NCBI RefSeq assembly: GCF_001885585.1
Contig: NZ_LSRP01000046.1
Coordinates: 1-64,000 of the forward strand
Direction of reading: 5' to 3'
Source of the DNA: Pararhizobium antarcticum
GTDB taxonomy: Bacteria > Pseudomonadota > Alphaproteobacteria > Rhizobiales > Rhizobiaceae
Length of the DNA: 64,000 nucleotides
Shown here: piece by piece, positions 1-9,013 of the stretch
How positions within the stretch are numbered: position 1 is the stretch's first letter
Layout: every line of letters starts with the position of its first letter
Notes under the pieces: generated by a model
Told to the model about the DNA's origin: nothing
Database searches by the model: none
The model's input: the letters and a program-made list of their open reading frames with translations, nothing else
Translations under genes and position numbers: made by a program

Positions 1-1
1 A

Positions 2-118
2 ATGGAAGCCAACCTAACTGATCATGTTTGGGATATGGAAGAGATTATCGCGATCATGGACGAACGCGCGCCGAGGCCGGGTCGCCCGAAAACTTACAAA
101 AAGAAGATTTCAGACTGA
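2..118 (+). CDS. C-terminal tail of a probable IS transposase (partial)
   Basis: An open frame enters from the left edge and stops with TGA at 116-118, giving 38 residues that include HVWDMEEIIAIMDERAPRPG and a basic KTYKKKISD end. As I recall, this layout (a DHVW-[ED]-[ML]-EE-II segment, an acidic helix, then P-rich and Lys/Arg-rich last residues) is the usual tail of IS1-like or related DDE transposases in rhizobia. The catalytic part would lie outside the window, so neither intactness nor family can be judged. The ATG at position 2 is probably an internal Met rather than the start. Confidence 0.45.
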   Translation: MEANLTDHVWDMEEIIAIMDERAPRPGRPKTYKKKISD

Positions 119-505
119 TGCACTACCCGGCGTTTCACCATCCCAGCCTTGAAAATCAGTCTTATGACTGTCCGCATCGCCGGGGTCGGGCCATGTCACG
201 CGCCATTTGTATCGTGGGTTCGGACCGTCAACCATGCGCGAAATGTTTTGCAAATCTCGTTTTGTTCTACTGTTTTCGGTTAGAAATAGGAGGTTGTTTT
301 GCAGCGGGAAAGCCGATGTTTCCGGCGTTCCTCAGAGATTTTAAGTCTCTTGCGTCTACCAGTTTCGCCACGTCCGCTTGGCTTGTCTTTCAACAAGTTC
401 CAAGCCTTTGGTCAAGACGTGTTTCGCCCTTGCCGACACAGTTTGCCCAGTGTGGCACGGTCTGGCACAGTTTGATGCTGGGGTAGGTAGCGCGAAAACC
501 CGACG
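119..505. other. No supported gene between transposase tail and DUF2188 gene
   Basis: The open frames here are short and lack family-like composition. An AGGAGG sits near 289-294 but no convincing start or coding frame follows it. The outer end of the insertion sequence whose gene enters from the left is expected somewhere in this stretch, but its inverted repeat cannot be identified without the other end. Confidence 0.4.
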
Positions 506-748
506 CTACTTGTCGTCGACGACGGCCTCGGGGCGATCACCGCCGTCGGCGTGCTCGAAATGCCAGGCACCGCTCTGATCCTGAAAGCTGATCTCCTCAT
601 CGTCGCCACCGACCTGCTGTTCAGCGGCAGCCGCCTTTGCGGCCGCAAGGGCCATGTCCCGGGTGGGAAAGCTTTCGGAAAATACATCGGCAAGCTTGTA
701 GGCCCAGCCGCCATCGTGCGGGACGATCATGTAGACAATTCTCGACAT
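506..748 (-). CDS. DUF2188-type small protein
   Basis: An 80-residue protein starting MSRIVYMIVPHDGGWAYKL. The pattern is a beta strand, a GGWAY segment, then an Ala-rich helix with a basic side (PTRDMALAAAKAAAAEQQ), and an aromatic end (WHFEHADGG). This resembles the DUF2188 family, whose members read a parental-style WxV segment followed by a helix of alternating Ala residues. No biochemical role is known. The C-terminus is acidic. It is a single gene on the minus strand downstream of wrbA, about 260 bases away, with no sign of co-transcription because a hairpin lies between them. The family call is tentative; that the frame is a real gene is more secure. Confidence 0.7.
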   Translation of the reverse strand: MSRIVYMIVPHDGGWAYKLADVFSESFPTRDMALAAAKAAAAEQQVGGDDEEISFQDQSGAWHFEHADGGDRPEAVVDDK

Positions 749-953
749 AGGTTTCTCCCTTCGGCCGTCCGTTGCTGCGGACCAACCCTGCCCAGATAAA
801 CGGAGGTGATGCCATCTGGTTCCCGAGCGATCGTGTCGTTTCGAAGGTTCGCGTCGCCCTGCGGATCATTCTAGCATGAAACGGGCGGTGCCGGCCATCT
901 GCTGTTCATCCACAGCATCTGCAATGCGCCGACCGAAGCGCCATAAACGACGA

Positions 954-975
954 AGGGCGACCGTTTGGTCGCCCT
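954..975 (-). terminator. Hairpin downstream of wrbA
   Basis: AGGGCGACC and GGTCGCCCT form a perfect 9-bp stem around a GTTT loop, 34 bases past the wrbA stop. The T-run on the minus strand is poor, so this may be a terminator without a strong U-tract or an mRNA 3' stabiliser. Confidence 0.5.
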
Positions 976-1008
976 CAAATCCTGTTCCAATGGCAAAACC
1001 CTGCGGGG

Positions 1009-1608
1009 TCAAGCCGAAAGCTTGGCCGCGATCTTGGCGACATGGGCACCCTGATAGCGGGCGGCTTCGAGCTCGATCTCGGACGGCTGGCGCGCGCCGT
1101 CGCCACCGGTAATCGTCGAGGCACCGTAGGGTGAACCACCCTTGACTTCCTCGACGCCCATCTGGCCCTGGAAGGCATAGGGCAGGCCGACAACGACCAT
1201 GCCGTGGTGCATGAGTGTCGGGATGAAGCCGAGGATGGTGGATTCCTGGCCGCCGTGCTGGGTCGCGGACGAGGTGAACACCGACCCGACCTTGCCGACA
1301 AGCGCGCCGCTCATCCACAGGCCGCCGGTCTGGTCGACGAAGCTGCGCATCTGCGAGGCAACCGTGCCGTAGCGGGTGCCGGCACCAAAGATGATGGCGT
1401 CGTATTCGGCGAGTTCCGAAGGCGTTGCGATCGGCGCGGACTGGTCGAGCTTGAAATGCTGCGCCTTTGCTACATCTTCAGGCACGAGTTCAGGGACGCG
1501 CTTCACTGTCACGTCTGCGCCTGCCGACTTTGCACCTTCCGCCACGGCATAGGCCATGGTTTCGATATGCCCATATGCCGAATAATAGAGAACCAGTACC
1601 TTGGCCAT
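1009..1608 (-). CDS. wrbA: NAD(P)H:quinone oxidoreductase, WrbA type
   Basis: A 199-residue flavodoxin-like protein, the normal length for WrbA, which uses FMN and NAD(P)H to reduce quinones by two electrons in the cytoplasm and so limits semiquinone and superoxide formation. The first strand and phosphate loop read [20 protein letters not shown]. The WrbA-specific region includes [21 protein letters not shown], and the loop [14 protein letters not shown] contributes to FMN and quinone binding. The ATG at 1606-1608 is preceded by an AAGGAG-like site on the minus strand. It stands alone, divergent from the CinA-like gene with about 165 bases between. The family call is firm. Confidence 0.95.
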   Translation of the reverse strand: MAKVLVLYYSAYGHIETMAYAVAEGAKSAGADVTVKRVPELVPEDVAKAQHFKLDQSAPIATPSELAEYDAIIFGAGTRYGTVASQMRSFVDQTGGLWMSGALVGKVGSVFTSSATQHGGQESTILGFIPTLMHHGMVVVGLPYAFQGQMGVEEVKGGSPYGASTITGGDGARQPSEIELEAARYQGAHVAKIAAKLSA

Positions 1609-1774
1609 CGTGATCTCCTTTTGACGTTCGGCAATTCCACTTGATTGCCCCTGCGCTTAGGAACTAACAGTTTGATAGCCAACGACCAGAAGCGAACGGG
1701 GCGACAGACTGTTCGACAGAAATTGACAGTGACGCATTTACGTTGAACGATCCCAGCCACGCACAGGATTTCCC

Positions 1775-2545
1775 ATGATAGAAAATACGATCGTCACCGC
1801 TGCCATGCTTGCCATTGGCGATGAACTTCTGTCCGGCCGAACGAAGGACAAAAACATCGGGCACCTCGCCGACGTGCTGACGCTGGCGGCGATCGACCTG
1901 AAAGAGGTGCGCATCGTCTCCGACGACGAAGCAGCCATCGTTGCCGCCGTCAACGCCCTGCGCGGGCAGTATGACTATGTCTTCACCTCCGGCGGCATCG
2001 GCCCGACGCATGACGATATCACGGCGGATGCGGTGTCGCGCGCCTTCGGCGTCGAATGCGTGCATGATCCGGAGGCGATGGTGCTTCTGGCGGCGATGTA
2101 CGAGCGGCGCGGCATGGAGTTCACGGAGGCCCGCCGGCGCATGGCGCGCATGCCGAACGGTTCGCGCCACATCCCGAACGCCGTCTCGACCGCACCGGGT
2201 TTCATCATCGGCAATGTGCACGTCATGGCCGGCGTACCGCAGGTGTTCCAGGCCATGCTGAACGCGATCCTGCCGGAACTGAAAACCGGCACGGCCGTGC
2301 TCTCCCGCTCCGTACTTTCCCCCTTCGGCGAAGGCGACATTGGTGGGCCGCTGACGCTGGTGCAAAAAGCCCATCCGGAGACCAGCATCGGCTCCTACCC
2401 GAAATTCGACGGGCGGAATTTCTCGACAGACATCGTCATCCGGGCCCGCGACGAGACGGTGCTGGCTGCAGCCGAGGCCGCCGTGGTTGCGATGATGGCG
2501 GATATCACCGCTGCCAAGGCTGGACAGTTTCCTGCGGCCGACTAG
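1775..2545 (+). CDS. CinA-like molybdopterin-binding (MoCF) domain protein
   Basis: A 256-residue protein made of one MoCF-biosynthesis/MoaB-Mog fold. The N-terminus reads AAMLAIGDELLSGRTKDKN and the nucleotide or molybdopterin-binding loop reads FTSGGIGPTHDDIT, both hallmarks of the N-terminal domain of CinA (competence/damage-inducible protein A, nicotinamide-nucleotide amidase family). The C-terminal deamidase domain of full CinA is absent, so this is the short form common in alphaproteobacteria. Whether it handles molybdopterin, ADP-ribose or another nucleotide is not evident. The start MIENTIVTA is the first ATG in frame, divergent from wrbA. Confidence 0.85.
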   Translation: MIENTIVTAAMLAIGDELLSGRTKDKNIGHLADVLTLAAIDLKEVRIVSDDEAAIVAAVNALRGQYDYVFTSGGIGPTHDDITADAVSRAFGVECVHDPEAMVLLAAMYERRGMEFTEARRRMARMPNGSRHIPNAVSTAPGFIIGNVHVMAGVPQVFQAMLNAILPELKTGTAVLSRSVLSPFGEGDIGGPLTLVQKAHPETSIGSYPKFDGRNFSTDIVIRARDETVLAAAEAAVVAMMADITAAKAGQFPAAD

Positions 2546-2664
2546 CAAATGACATCCTAACGGTCGCCAGGGCCGCAGGCGCAGAGCTTGCGGTCCTGAT
2601 CGAACCGGTCATCCTCGCCTGATCGATCGACCACGATCGTGGCACCGCGGGCCAAGACAGGTCG

Positions 2665-3270
2665 CTAGTTTTCAGCGATCTTGAACGGTTGATCGATGCT
2701 CGTGCGCTTGCCGCTGTTCACGTCGTTGAAATGGAAACGCAGGATATAGTCGCCGGCCGGTGCGTCGCTGACATCGATGGTCAGTGTCGAATAGATTTCC
2801 TGATTGCGGAAAAAGCCGGTGAAGGTGAAATCGCCAAACGCCTTCTGGCCGGCAAGTACATCGCCGGCCGGATTCAGGATATCGAAATCGACGGTAAAAT
2901 GTGTCTCGATCTTGCCTTGCACAGCCGACTGCTTCCAGCTCAGGCCAATCGGCTCGACATAGGAAATCAGCGATTCCCCGGCCTTGAAAACCGGCTCCTC
3001 CTTCGGCTCGTACATTGCATAGCCGGCCGGATCGGATTTCACGAAAACCGCCTTGCCGAGCGAGAAGGGCAGGGATTCGGAGAAATCGCTGATCGCCTGG
3101 CGCAGGACGTCATGGGCACCGATCGCATCGCCGCTCGCGGCAAGTCCTTCGGCCTTGGCCGCCGCCTCCGCCAGAGGGCCGGCCGACGCCATCCCGGCCT
3201 GAGCAAAAATCGCGCTTGCCGCCAAGATGGCGCTCGCTGCCGCGCCTCGAAACCCTCGCATCATGACCAT
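2665..3270 (-). CDS. Secreted protein of unknown function
   Basis: 201 residues. A cleavable signal peptide is visible: the Met/Arg start (MVMMRGFRG), a hydrophobic Ala/Ile core, and an ASA-GPL cleavage site near residue 30. The mature part begins with an Ala-rich helix and ends in a beta-rich region (FTFTGFFRNQEIYSTLTIDV, GDYILRFHFND) that looks like a small beta-sandwich, so a periplasmic location is likely. I do not recognise a named family. It is transcribed away from ilvA, and its stop lies about 120 bases from the convergent CinA-like gene. Confidence 0.75.
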   Translation of the reverse strand: MVMMRGFRGAAASAILAASAIFAQAGMASAGPLAEAAAKAEGLAASGDAIGAHDVLRQAISDFSESLPFSLGKAVFVKSDPAGYAMYEPKEEPVFKAGESLISYVEPIGLSWKQSAVQGKIETHFTVDFDILNPAGDVLAGQKAFGDFTFTGFFRNQEIYSTLTIDVSDAPAGDYILRFHFNDVNSGKRTSIDQPFKIAEN

Positions 3271-3463
3271 CCCCCATACTCGCCAAACCTCTGGAAAGAG
3301 TTCTGCATTTACACGGGCAAGTCAAGGTGAACGACGCGTTGGACGCCGGGCTATCGCGCCTATAAGACGAGTAAACTTATCACCTTATAATTCTCACCAG
3401 TGGCATCTGCAGCGTTGATGTGTCATAGGGCCCCAACCGAACATCGATGGAAGACAGACGACC

Positions 3464-4714
3464 ATGACCCGCCAGGACGTCGAGACCGCTGCCGAGGCGC
3501 TGCGTAGCCTTTTTCCAGCAACGCCGCTGCAGCTCAACGAGCATCTGAGCACGCGCAACAACGCCTCGATCTACCTGAAGCGCGAGGACCTCTCGCCGGT
3601 GCGCTCCTACAAGATCCGTGGGGCCTTCAACTTCTTCCGCAAGGTGATCGCTTCCGGCGGGACGGGCAAGACCTTCGTCTGCGCGTCGGCCGGAAACCAT
3701 GCACAGGGCTTCGCTTTCGTCTGCCGCCATTTCGGCGTGCCGGGGGTGGTGTTCATGCCGGTGACGACACCGCAGCAGAAAATCGACAAGACGCGCATGT
3801 TCGGTGGCCCGTTCATCACCATCAAGCTGTTCGGTGACTTCTTCGACCAATGCTATAAAGCAGCGCAGGAACACGTTGAAGATATTGATGGTTTCATGGT
3901 TCCGCCATTTGATCATGCCGATATCATCGAGGGCCAGGCAACGGTTGCCGCCGAAATTCTGGAACAACTACCGGACGGCGTTGTGCCTGATCTTGTTGTC
4001 CTCCCGGTCGGTGGAGGCGGGCTGTCGGCCGGGGTCACCGGCTTCCTCGATGGCACCGTCAGCTCCGAGGCGTTCCTGTTTTGTGAACCGGCCGGCGCGC
4101 CAAGCCTCAAGCGCAGCCTCGAAGAAGGCATGCAGGTGACGCTCGACCAGGTCGACAACTTCGTCGATGGTGCTGCCGTCGCCCGGATCGGAACACTGAA
4201 TTTTGCAGCCTTGCGACGCTTTTCGGCAGAACAGGTCATGCTTTTGCCGGAGAACGCCATCTGCGTGACGATCACCGACATGCTGAACGTCGAAGGTGTT
4301 GTGCTGGAGCCTGCCGGCGCCCTGTCGATCACCGCGCTGGAGACGCTGGGACGGGAACGGCTGGAGGGCAAGACCGTCGTGGCTGTGGTGTCCGGCGGCA
4401 ATTTCGATTTCGACCGCCTGCCGGACGTGAAGGAACGGGCGATGCGGCATTTGGGTCTGAAGAAATACTTCATCCTGCGCATGGCCCAGCGACCGGGCGC
4501 GCTCAAGGATTTCCTCAACATGCTCGGCGAGGAGGACGACATTGCCCGCTTCGAATATCTGAAGAAATCGGCGCGCAATTTCGGCTCGATCCTGATCGGC
4601 ATCGAGACACGCCGCCCGGAAAACTTTCCCCGCCTAAAGGCCGCCTTCGATGCTGCCGGAATCCGCTACCAGGACATTACCGACAATGAAATTTTGTCTA
4701 ACCTTGTTATTTAG
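3464..4714 (+). CDS. ilvA: Threonine dehydratase (threonine ammonia-lyase), PLP dependent
   Basis: A 416-residue fold-type II PLP enzyme that deaminates L-threonine to 2-oxobutanoate, the first step towards isoleucine. The PLP-lysine segment reads VRSYKIRGAFN (residues about 45-55), the substrate loop reads ASAGNHAQGFAF, and the phosphate-binding glycine loop reads LPVGGGGLSAG. The C-terminal roughly 90 residues (YFILRMAQRPGALKDFLN onward) form one ACT-like regulatory domain. This short form has one such domain rather than the two of E. coli IlvA; catabolic and biosynthetic roles cannot be separated from sequence alone. It is a single gene, with an AT-rich stretch and no strong hairpin after it. 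Confidence 0.93.
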   Translation: MTRQDVETAAEALRSLFPATPLQLNEHLSTRNNASIYLKREDLSPVRSYKIRGAFNFFRKVIASGGTGKTFVCASAGNHAQGFAFVCRHFGVPGVVFMPVTTPQQKIDKTRMFGGPFITIKLFGDFFDQCYKAAQEHVEDIDGFMVPPFDHADIIEGQATVAAEILEQLPDGVVPDLVVLPVGGGGLSAGVTGFLDGTVSSEAFLFCEPAGAPSLKRSLEEGMQVTLDQVDNFVDGAAVARIGTLNFAALRRFSAEQVMLLPENAICVTITDMLNVEGVVLEPAGALSITALETLGRERLEGKTVVAVVSGGNFDFDRLPDVKERAMRHLGLKKYFILRMAQRPGALKDFLNMLGEEDDIARFEYLKKSARNFGSILIGIETRRPENFPRLKAAFDAAGIRYQDITDNEILSNLVI

Positions 4715-4920
4715 GTAATAATATCAAGTGTTTGTGACAATATTTTAATGTAAAATGCAAGATCGAAATCTTGAATCTGATCTCTGATGGACCCTCCCTT
4801 AGACTTCGGTAAATGCCTGAAAACGCACGTTCTCCGACGTTCCGGTCTATTGGATTTCATGGTGGCTGTTTTGGACAACGGGTCTTGGAGACAGCCATTC
4901 GTCATGGTAAGTCATCGAAC

Positions 4921-5238
4921 ATGGCTTCGTTTTTCTCAAAATTGTTCGGCTTGTCCGGTGGTGCGGCAAAGGATGCGGAGACGCTTCCCGGCAAGACCGA
5001 GACCTATGCAGATTGCCGGATTACGGCCGCACCGAAGCGGGAGGCGTCACAGTATCGGCTGGGCGGTATCATCGAGAAGGAAATCGACGGGCAGATGCGC
5101 GCGCGCTCCTTCATCCGCGCCGACGTGTTCAGTTCCGAGCAGGATGCGACAGACGCCGCCTTTCGCAAGGCCCGCCAGATCATCGACCAGCACGGTTCAT
5201 CGCTGTTTGCAGACGACGCACCGACCCGTCAGGTCTGA
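4921..5238 (+). CDS. HlyU-family protein
   Basis: 105 residues from MASFFSKLFGLSGG. The frame is open further upstream, but homologues start at this Met. After the short amphipathic start comes ETYADCRITAAPKREASQYR, then a GGIIEKEIDGQMRARSFIRAD core and a helix ending in RQIIDQHGSSLF. That is the compact HlyU fold (PF10115), originally described as a haemolysin transcriptional activator but in rhizobia a small conserved protein of unproven role. No helix-turn-helix is apparent. It is followed at once by a strong terminator, so it is probably monocistronic. Confidence 0.85.
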   Translation: MASFFSKLFGLSGGAAKDAETLPGKTETYADCRITAAPKREASQYRLGGIIEKEIDGQMRARSFIRADVFSSEQDATDAAFRKARQIIDQHGSSLFADDAPTRQV

Positions 5239-5259
5239 CGTTTTTCCAGGAGTTTGAGA

Positions 5260-5290
5260 ACGGCGGCCGCAGGGCCGCCGTCTCTGTTTT
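5260..5290 (+). terminator. Rho-independent terminator of the HlyU-family gene
   Basis: ACGGCGGCC pairs with GGCCGCCGT across a GCAG loop (5260-5281), followed by CTCTGTTTT. It lies 22 bases past the stop codon. Confidence 0.8.
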
Positions 5291-5608
5291 CAGCGCCCTG
5301 AGAGGGCAATGCGGAAGCCCGCAAACCCGCCGATGCCGTCGCTTGGCCTTCACAATCATGACGCCCTTGGCGGACCCGGCATAGGCCTTGGCCTTCTGGC
5401 TGCTGTCGAAGAGAATGGTGGTTCCGACAGGCGGCGAAAACGTCCGGTTGGCGTCGGCCGAAGGGTTGATGGTGCCTTCGGCTACAATGTCGAGGACGCT
5501 CGGGTCGCGGTTCGTATCCGGTGCGACGAAGACAATCTTCTTGGGACCGATATCCGAAAAACTCCCGCCGCCGCCGGTGCGGATTTTACCATGTCTTCTA
5601 AAATTAAT
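5290..5608 (-). pseudogene. Decayed gene remnant 1 (frameshifted, no start)
   Basis: On the minus strand a clearly protein-like frame reads KKIVFVAPDTNRDPSVLDI, then VAEGTINPSADANRT and FDSSQKAKAYAGSAKGVMIV. Near 5341-5344 the sensible reading jumps frame and continues SDGIGGFAGFRIALSGR to a TGA at 5290-5292. Removing one base (A in GCCAAGCGAC) would join both parts. No ATG precedes the fragment; a stop bounds it near 5608. Codon choice looks coding, whereas the plus-strand frame through the same stretch does not. The protein family is not recognised. Confidence 0.5.
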
Positions 5609-5657
5609 TTCATTTAATCAATATCTTGTCAAAACATATGAAGATATCGGATTAGGT

Positions 5658-5849
5658 TCAATCCAGTGTTATCGTCATGCGGCCTTCTCGCAGTACAGTG
5701 GCTGGGATGGAGCGATGCTCGACCTGGGCGGCGGGCAGCCACTCCGGCTCGTCAACGCCAGGGTCGACGACCGTCTTGTCGGGCCAACGATGGAGCATCC
5801 GGCCCCGCTTGCGAACGAGAGCAGAGGCTCCGCAGATCTCGGGATACGC
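5658..5849 (-). pseudogene. Decayed gene remnant 2 (C-terminal fragment)
   Basis: A second minus-strand open fragment reads DAYPEICGASALVRKRGRML, then HRWPDKTVVDPGVDEPEWLP and ends REGRMTITLD with TGA at 5658-5660. It is bounded on its 5' side by an in-frame TAG and has no start. It looks like the 3' end of a lost gene whose upstream part was replaced or deleted when the diguanylate cyclase region to its right was joined. The family is not recognised. The alternative, chance antisense openness, is less likely given its length and composition but cannot be excluded. Confidence 0.4.
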
Positions 5850-5915
5850 ATCCTAAAGTCTTCTTTAAATTTGTCGTTTACGACTCGGTCCCATGCAATC
5901 AAAGTGACGCGTGCC

Positions 5916-7163
5916 ATGGCCAATGTTTTTTTGTTTCTCGGTGAAGCGCTCGTCTATGTGACGATCATGATCACACTTCTCCACCTGCGACACAGGCTGG
6001 GGCTCGGTGTGTTCATCGCAGCACTCGGTGTGATGCACTTCATAGAGACCTATCTGGCCGCCGTGTTCTACGTACAATTGCCTTTCGGGGTGATCTCGCC
6101 CGGTTCCGCCGTACTGTTTTCCGGCAAGCTGATGATGATCCTGCTTCTCTACGTCAAGGAGGATGCAGCGACGGTGCGCCAGCCGATCTACGGCCTGCTG
6201 GTTGGCAATTTTCTGACCGTCGCGCTTGGACTGATCCTGCAGCAGCATGTCACTGTGTCGATCGTCCCGGGGCGCATCGCCGATCTCGCCTTCATCGACG
6301 AGATGGGCTGGCTGATGGTTTGGGGCACGCTGCTGCTCTATCTCGATTCGATTCTGATTATCCTGCTCTACGAACGCTTCGGGCGGCGCCTGCGGCGATT
6401 CCTGACGCTGCGGTTTTTTCTCTGCGGCGCCGCCGTGCTGACCTTCGACCAGGCCGGCTTCTATATCGCGCTGCATGCCCTGAACGGCGCGCCGGCAGAT
6501 GTTTTCTGGGGCGGTTGGCTGGCAAAGATGGGAGCGGCCGCTTTCTACGCGGTGCTGCTCGGTGCCTATCTGCATTTGTCCAACCATACGGCACTTGCAG
6601 TATCCCGCCGTCCGATCGGCGATATTTTCAATGATCTGACATTTCGCGAACGCTACGAGGACCTCCTGTCGCGCTCCGGACGCGACAGCCTGACGGGGAC
6701 GCTGGATCGTGGCCGTCTTGAACACGACGGTATGCGGCTGATCCGCAATGCCGTTGCCGCCGGCACGCCGACGAGTGTGATGATCATCGACGCCGATCAC
6801 TTCAAGGCCGTCAACGACCGGCTGGGCCACCCGGAGGGAGATCGCGTCCTGAAGGCGACCGTCGCCGCCATGCAGGCCCGTCTCACTGCCGCCGACCATC
6901 TGTTCCGATATGGCGGCGAGGAATTCGTGATCGTCAGCGAGACCATGAATGCCGCATTGGCTCTGGCGCACGCCGAAGGCATCCGGGCAAGTGTCGAGGC
7001 AAGCGTCCGCACGTGCGACAATGCCGTCGTCACCATCAGCATCGGGATTGCATCGACACCCCAGGATGGCGCCACGCTCAAGGACCTGCTGTCGCGCGCG
7101 GACAGCATGCTCTATCGCGCCAAGGACAAGGGGCGCAACCGGGTGGAAAGCAGCATTTCCTGA
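5916..7163 (+). CDS. Membrane-bound diguanylate cyclase (GGDEF)
   Basis: 415 residues from MANVFLFLGEALVYV. The frame runs open to 5388, but the upstream part is the antisense of gene remnants and the membrane domain begins exactly at this Met. About six or seven hydrophobic segments fill residues 1-225. A short linker then leads to a GGDEF domain from about residue 250, with IDADHFKAVNDRLGH and the active-site loop RYGGEEFVIV. It should make cyclic di-GMP from two GTP at the inner membrane. The inhibitory I-site RxxD just before the active loop is not present (TAAD instead). The signal sensed by the membrane domain is unknown. Single gene. Confidence 0.85.
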   Translation: MANVFLFLGEALVYVTIMITLLHLRHRLGLGVFIAALGVMHFIETYLAAVFYVQLPFGVISPGSAVLFSGKLMMILLLYVKEDAATVRQPIYGLLVGNFLTVALGLILQQHVTVSIVPGRIADLAFIDEMGWLMVWGTLLLYLDSILIILLYERFGRRLRRFLTLRFFLCGAAVLTFDQAGFYIALHALNGAPADVFWGGWLAKMGAAAFYAVLLGAYLHLSNHTALAVSRRPIGDIFNDLTFRERYEDLLSRSGRDSLTGTLDRGRLEHDGMRLIRNAVAAGTPTSVMIIDADHFKAVNDRLGHPEGDRVLKATVAAMQARLTAADHLFRYGGEEFVIVSETMNAALALAHAEGIRASVEASVRTCDNAVVTISIGIASTPQDGATLKDLLSRADSMLYRAKDKGRNRVESSIS

Positions 7164-7184
7164 CGTGCTGGCCTGAACGTGCGC

Positions 7185-7643
7185 TCAGACGCCGACGTTC
7201 GGGCGATCGATGATCTCGCGCAGCGAAAAACTGGAATTGATCTTCACCACATGCGGCAGGGCCGACAGCCAGTCGCGATGGATGCGCTCATAGTCCTCCA
7301 GATCTTTAGCCGCGACACGCAGGATATAGTCGTATTCTCCGGACATGAGGTAGCAGACCAGCACATTGGGGCAGAGCTTGACCGCCGCCTCGAACTCGGT
7401 GAGCGTCTTTGCAAACTGGCCGGACAGCGAAATGTGCACCACGACCATGATACGGTAGTCGAGCGCCTTGTGCGACAATCGCGCGTGATAACCGCTGATG
7501 ACGCCGGTCTTTTCAAGGATGTCGACACGCCGAGAACAGGCGGATGCGGACAGGCCGATCTTCTCGGCAAGCTCGGCATTGGCGATGCGTCCGTTCTGCT
7601 GCAGAATCCTTAAAATTGCAGCATCGATTGTGTCTACCGCCAT
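7185..7643 (-). CDS. Lrp/AsnC-family regulator, probable alanine dehydrogenase regulator
   Basis: 152 residues, standard length. The N-terminal helix-turn-helix reads NGRIANAELAEKIGLSASAC, followed by the linker and a RAM/ACT-like ligand domain (VVHISLSGQFAKTLTEF, CYLMSGEYDYILRV) that forms octamers or dimers and binds amino acids. It is divergent from ald with 154 bases between, the arrangement seen for AldR/BkdR-type activators of alanine dehydrogenase. I infer that it senses L-alanine and controls ald; the ligand is not provable from sequence. Confidence 0.9.
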   Translation of the reverse strand: MAVDTIDAAILRILQQNGRIANAELAEKIGLSASACSRRVDILEKTGVISGYHARLSHKALDYRIMVVVHISLSGQFAKTLTEFEAAVKLCPNVLVCYLMSGEYDYILRVAAKDLEDYERIHRDWLSALPHVVKINSSFSLREIIDRPNVGV

Positions 7644-7657
7644 GGATCGCGTTTCCT

Positions 7658-7711
7658 TCGAAAATTTTCATTTGTGCGCAACATTATTCGAAAAAGATCG
7701 TTTTTCAACTC
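7658..7711. promoter_or_regulatory. Possible AsnC-type operator between the regulator and ald
   Basis: The divergent intergenic region holds a perfect GAAAATTTTC palindrome (7660-7669) and, two to three turns further on, ATTATTCGAAAAAGATCG and GTTTTTCAA. These AT-rich, partly symmetrical sites suit Lrp/AsnC binding. The assignment comes from position and symmetry only. Confidence 0.35.
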
Positions 7712-7797
7712 TGCCTTTGCAAGGACATGCCACGCTGTTTCTGGTTGGCTAGCAGTGTCGAGGAAAGGGGCATCTGCCCAAGAAGAGAGGAACGCGT

Positions 7798-8916
7798 ATG
7801 CGTATCGGTTGTCCGAAGGAAATCAAAAACCATGAATATCGTGTTGGCCTGACCCCGGGCGCGGTGCGCGAATATGTGGCGCACGGCCATGAGGTTATTG
7901 TCGAGACCAAGGCGGGGGCGGGGATCGGCGCCGAGGACGACGCCTATCGTGGCGCCGGCGCGAAGATTGTCGCGACCGCCAAGGACGTGTTCGACCGGTC
8001 CGACATGATCGTCAAGGTCAAGGAGCCGCAGCCTTCGGAATGGGCGCAGCTGCGCGATGGCCAGATCCTCTATACCTATCTTCATCTTGCGCCGGACCCG
8101 GAGCAGACCAAGGGCCTGCTGGGATCGGGCGTGACCGCGATTGCCTATGAGACCGTGACGGATGATCGCGGCGGGCTGCCGCTGCTGGCACCGATGTCGG
8201 AAGTCGCTGGACGGCTGGCGATCCAGGCGGGCGCGACCGCACTCCAGAAAGCCAATGGCGGCCGCGGTATCCTGCTGGGCGGCGTACCGGGCGTCCTGCC
8301 GGCGAAGGTCACCATTCTCGGTGGCGGCGTCGTCGGGCTGCATTCCGCCCGCATGGCCGTTGGCCTCGGTGCCGACGTCACCATTCTCGACCGCTCCATC
8401 CCGCGCCTGCGCCAGCTCGACGAGCTTTTTGGCGGACGCGTCCATACGCGTTTTTCAACGATCGACGCGCTTGAAGAAGAGGTGTTCTCGGCTGATCTGG
8501 TGATTGGCGCCGTGCTCATCCCCGGTGCTGCGGCGCCCAAGCTGGTGACCCGCGAAATGCTGTCCGGCATGAAAAAAGGCGCCGTCATCGTCGACGTCGC
8601 CATCGACCAGGGCGGATGTTTCGAAACCTCGCATGCAACGACCCATTCGGATCCGACCTATGAAGTCGATGGCGTGGTGCATTATTGCGTCGCCAACATG
8701 CCGGGTGCCGTGCCCGTGACATCGGCGCAGGCCCTGAACAATGCCACGCTCTACTATGGGCTGCAGCTTGCCGACAGGGGGCTCAAGGCGATCGCCGAGG
8801 ATCGGCACCTGCGCGCCGGCCTCAACGTCCACCGCGGCCGCGTGACCAACCGTGCCGTGGCAGATGCGCTCGGCTATGAAAGCCACGCACCGGAAGCGGT
8901 GCTGAACGTCGCGTAG
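7798..8916 (+). CDS. ald: Alanine dehydrogenase
   Basis: A 372-residue NAD-dependent L-alanine dehydrogenase that interconverts L-alanine with pyruvate and ammonia. The start [20 protein letters not shown] is the canonical N-terminus, including the substrate-binding Arg and the Lys of VKVKEPQ. The catalytic His lies in YTYLHLAPD, and the NAD-binding glycine loop reads [20 protein letters not shown]. The C-terminal region has [31 protein letters not shown] before the ATG supplies the ribosome site. It lies divergent from the AsnC-type gene and is followed by a terminator. Confidence 0.97.
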   Translation: MRIGCPKEIKNHEYRVGLTPGAVREYVAHGHEVIVETKAGAGIGAEDDAYRGAGAKIVATAKDVFDRSDMIVKVKEPQPSEWAQLRDGQILYTYLHLAPDPEQTKGLLGSGVTAIAYETVTDDRGGLPLLAPMSEVAGRLAIQAGATALQKANGGRGILLGGVPGVLPAKVTILGGGVVGLHSARMAVGLGADVTILDRSIPRLRQLDELFGGRVHTRFSTIDALEEEVFSADLVIGAVLIPGAAAPKLVTREMLSGMKKGAVIVDVAIDQGGCFETSHATTHSDPTYEVDGVVHYCVANMPGAVPVTSAQALNNATLYYGLQLADRGLKAIAEDRHLRAGLNVHRGRVTNRAVADALGYESHAPEAVLNVA

Positions 8917-8938
8917 GTCTGCAAGACGACCACACCGG

Positions 8939-8974
8939 AAGGCGCCCGCGTCCGCGTGACGCGGCGCCTTTTCT
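8939..8974 (+). terminator. Terminator of ald
   Basis: AAGGCGCC (8939-8946) pairs with GGCGCCTT (8963-8970), followed by TTCTC. The loop contains a second GC-rich inverted sequence. Confidence 0.7.
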
Positions 8975-9013
8975 CTGTTGATGCGACTGCGGGGTCGTTT
9001 CCGGTTCAGACCA

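Noticed and set aside
449-478. Sigma-54-like TGGCAC elements
   Set aside because: Spacing between the GG and GC steps is 9 or 11 bases rather than 10, and no gene follows in that direction.
5388-5915. Upstream extension of the diguanylate cyclase frame
   Set aside because: Residues before the Met at 5916 have no family character and are the antisense of decayed gene fragments.
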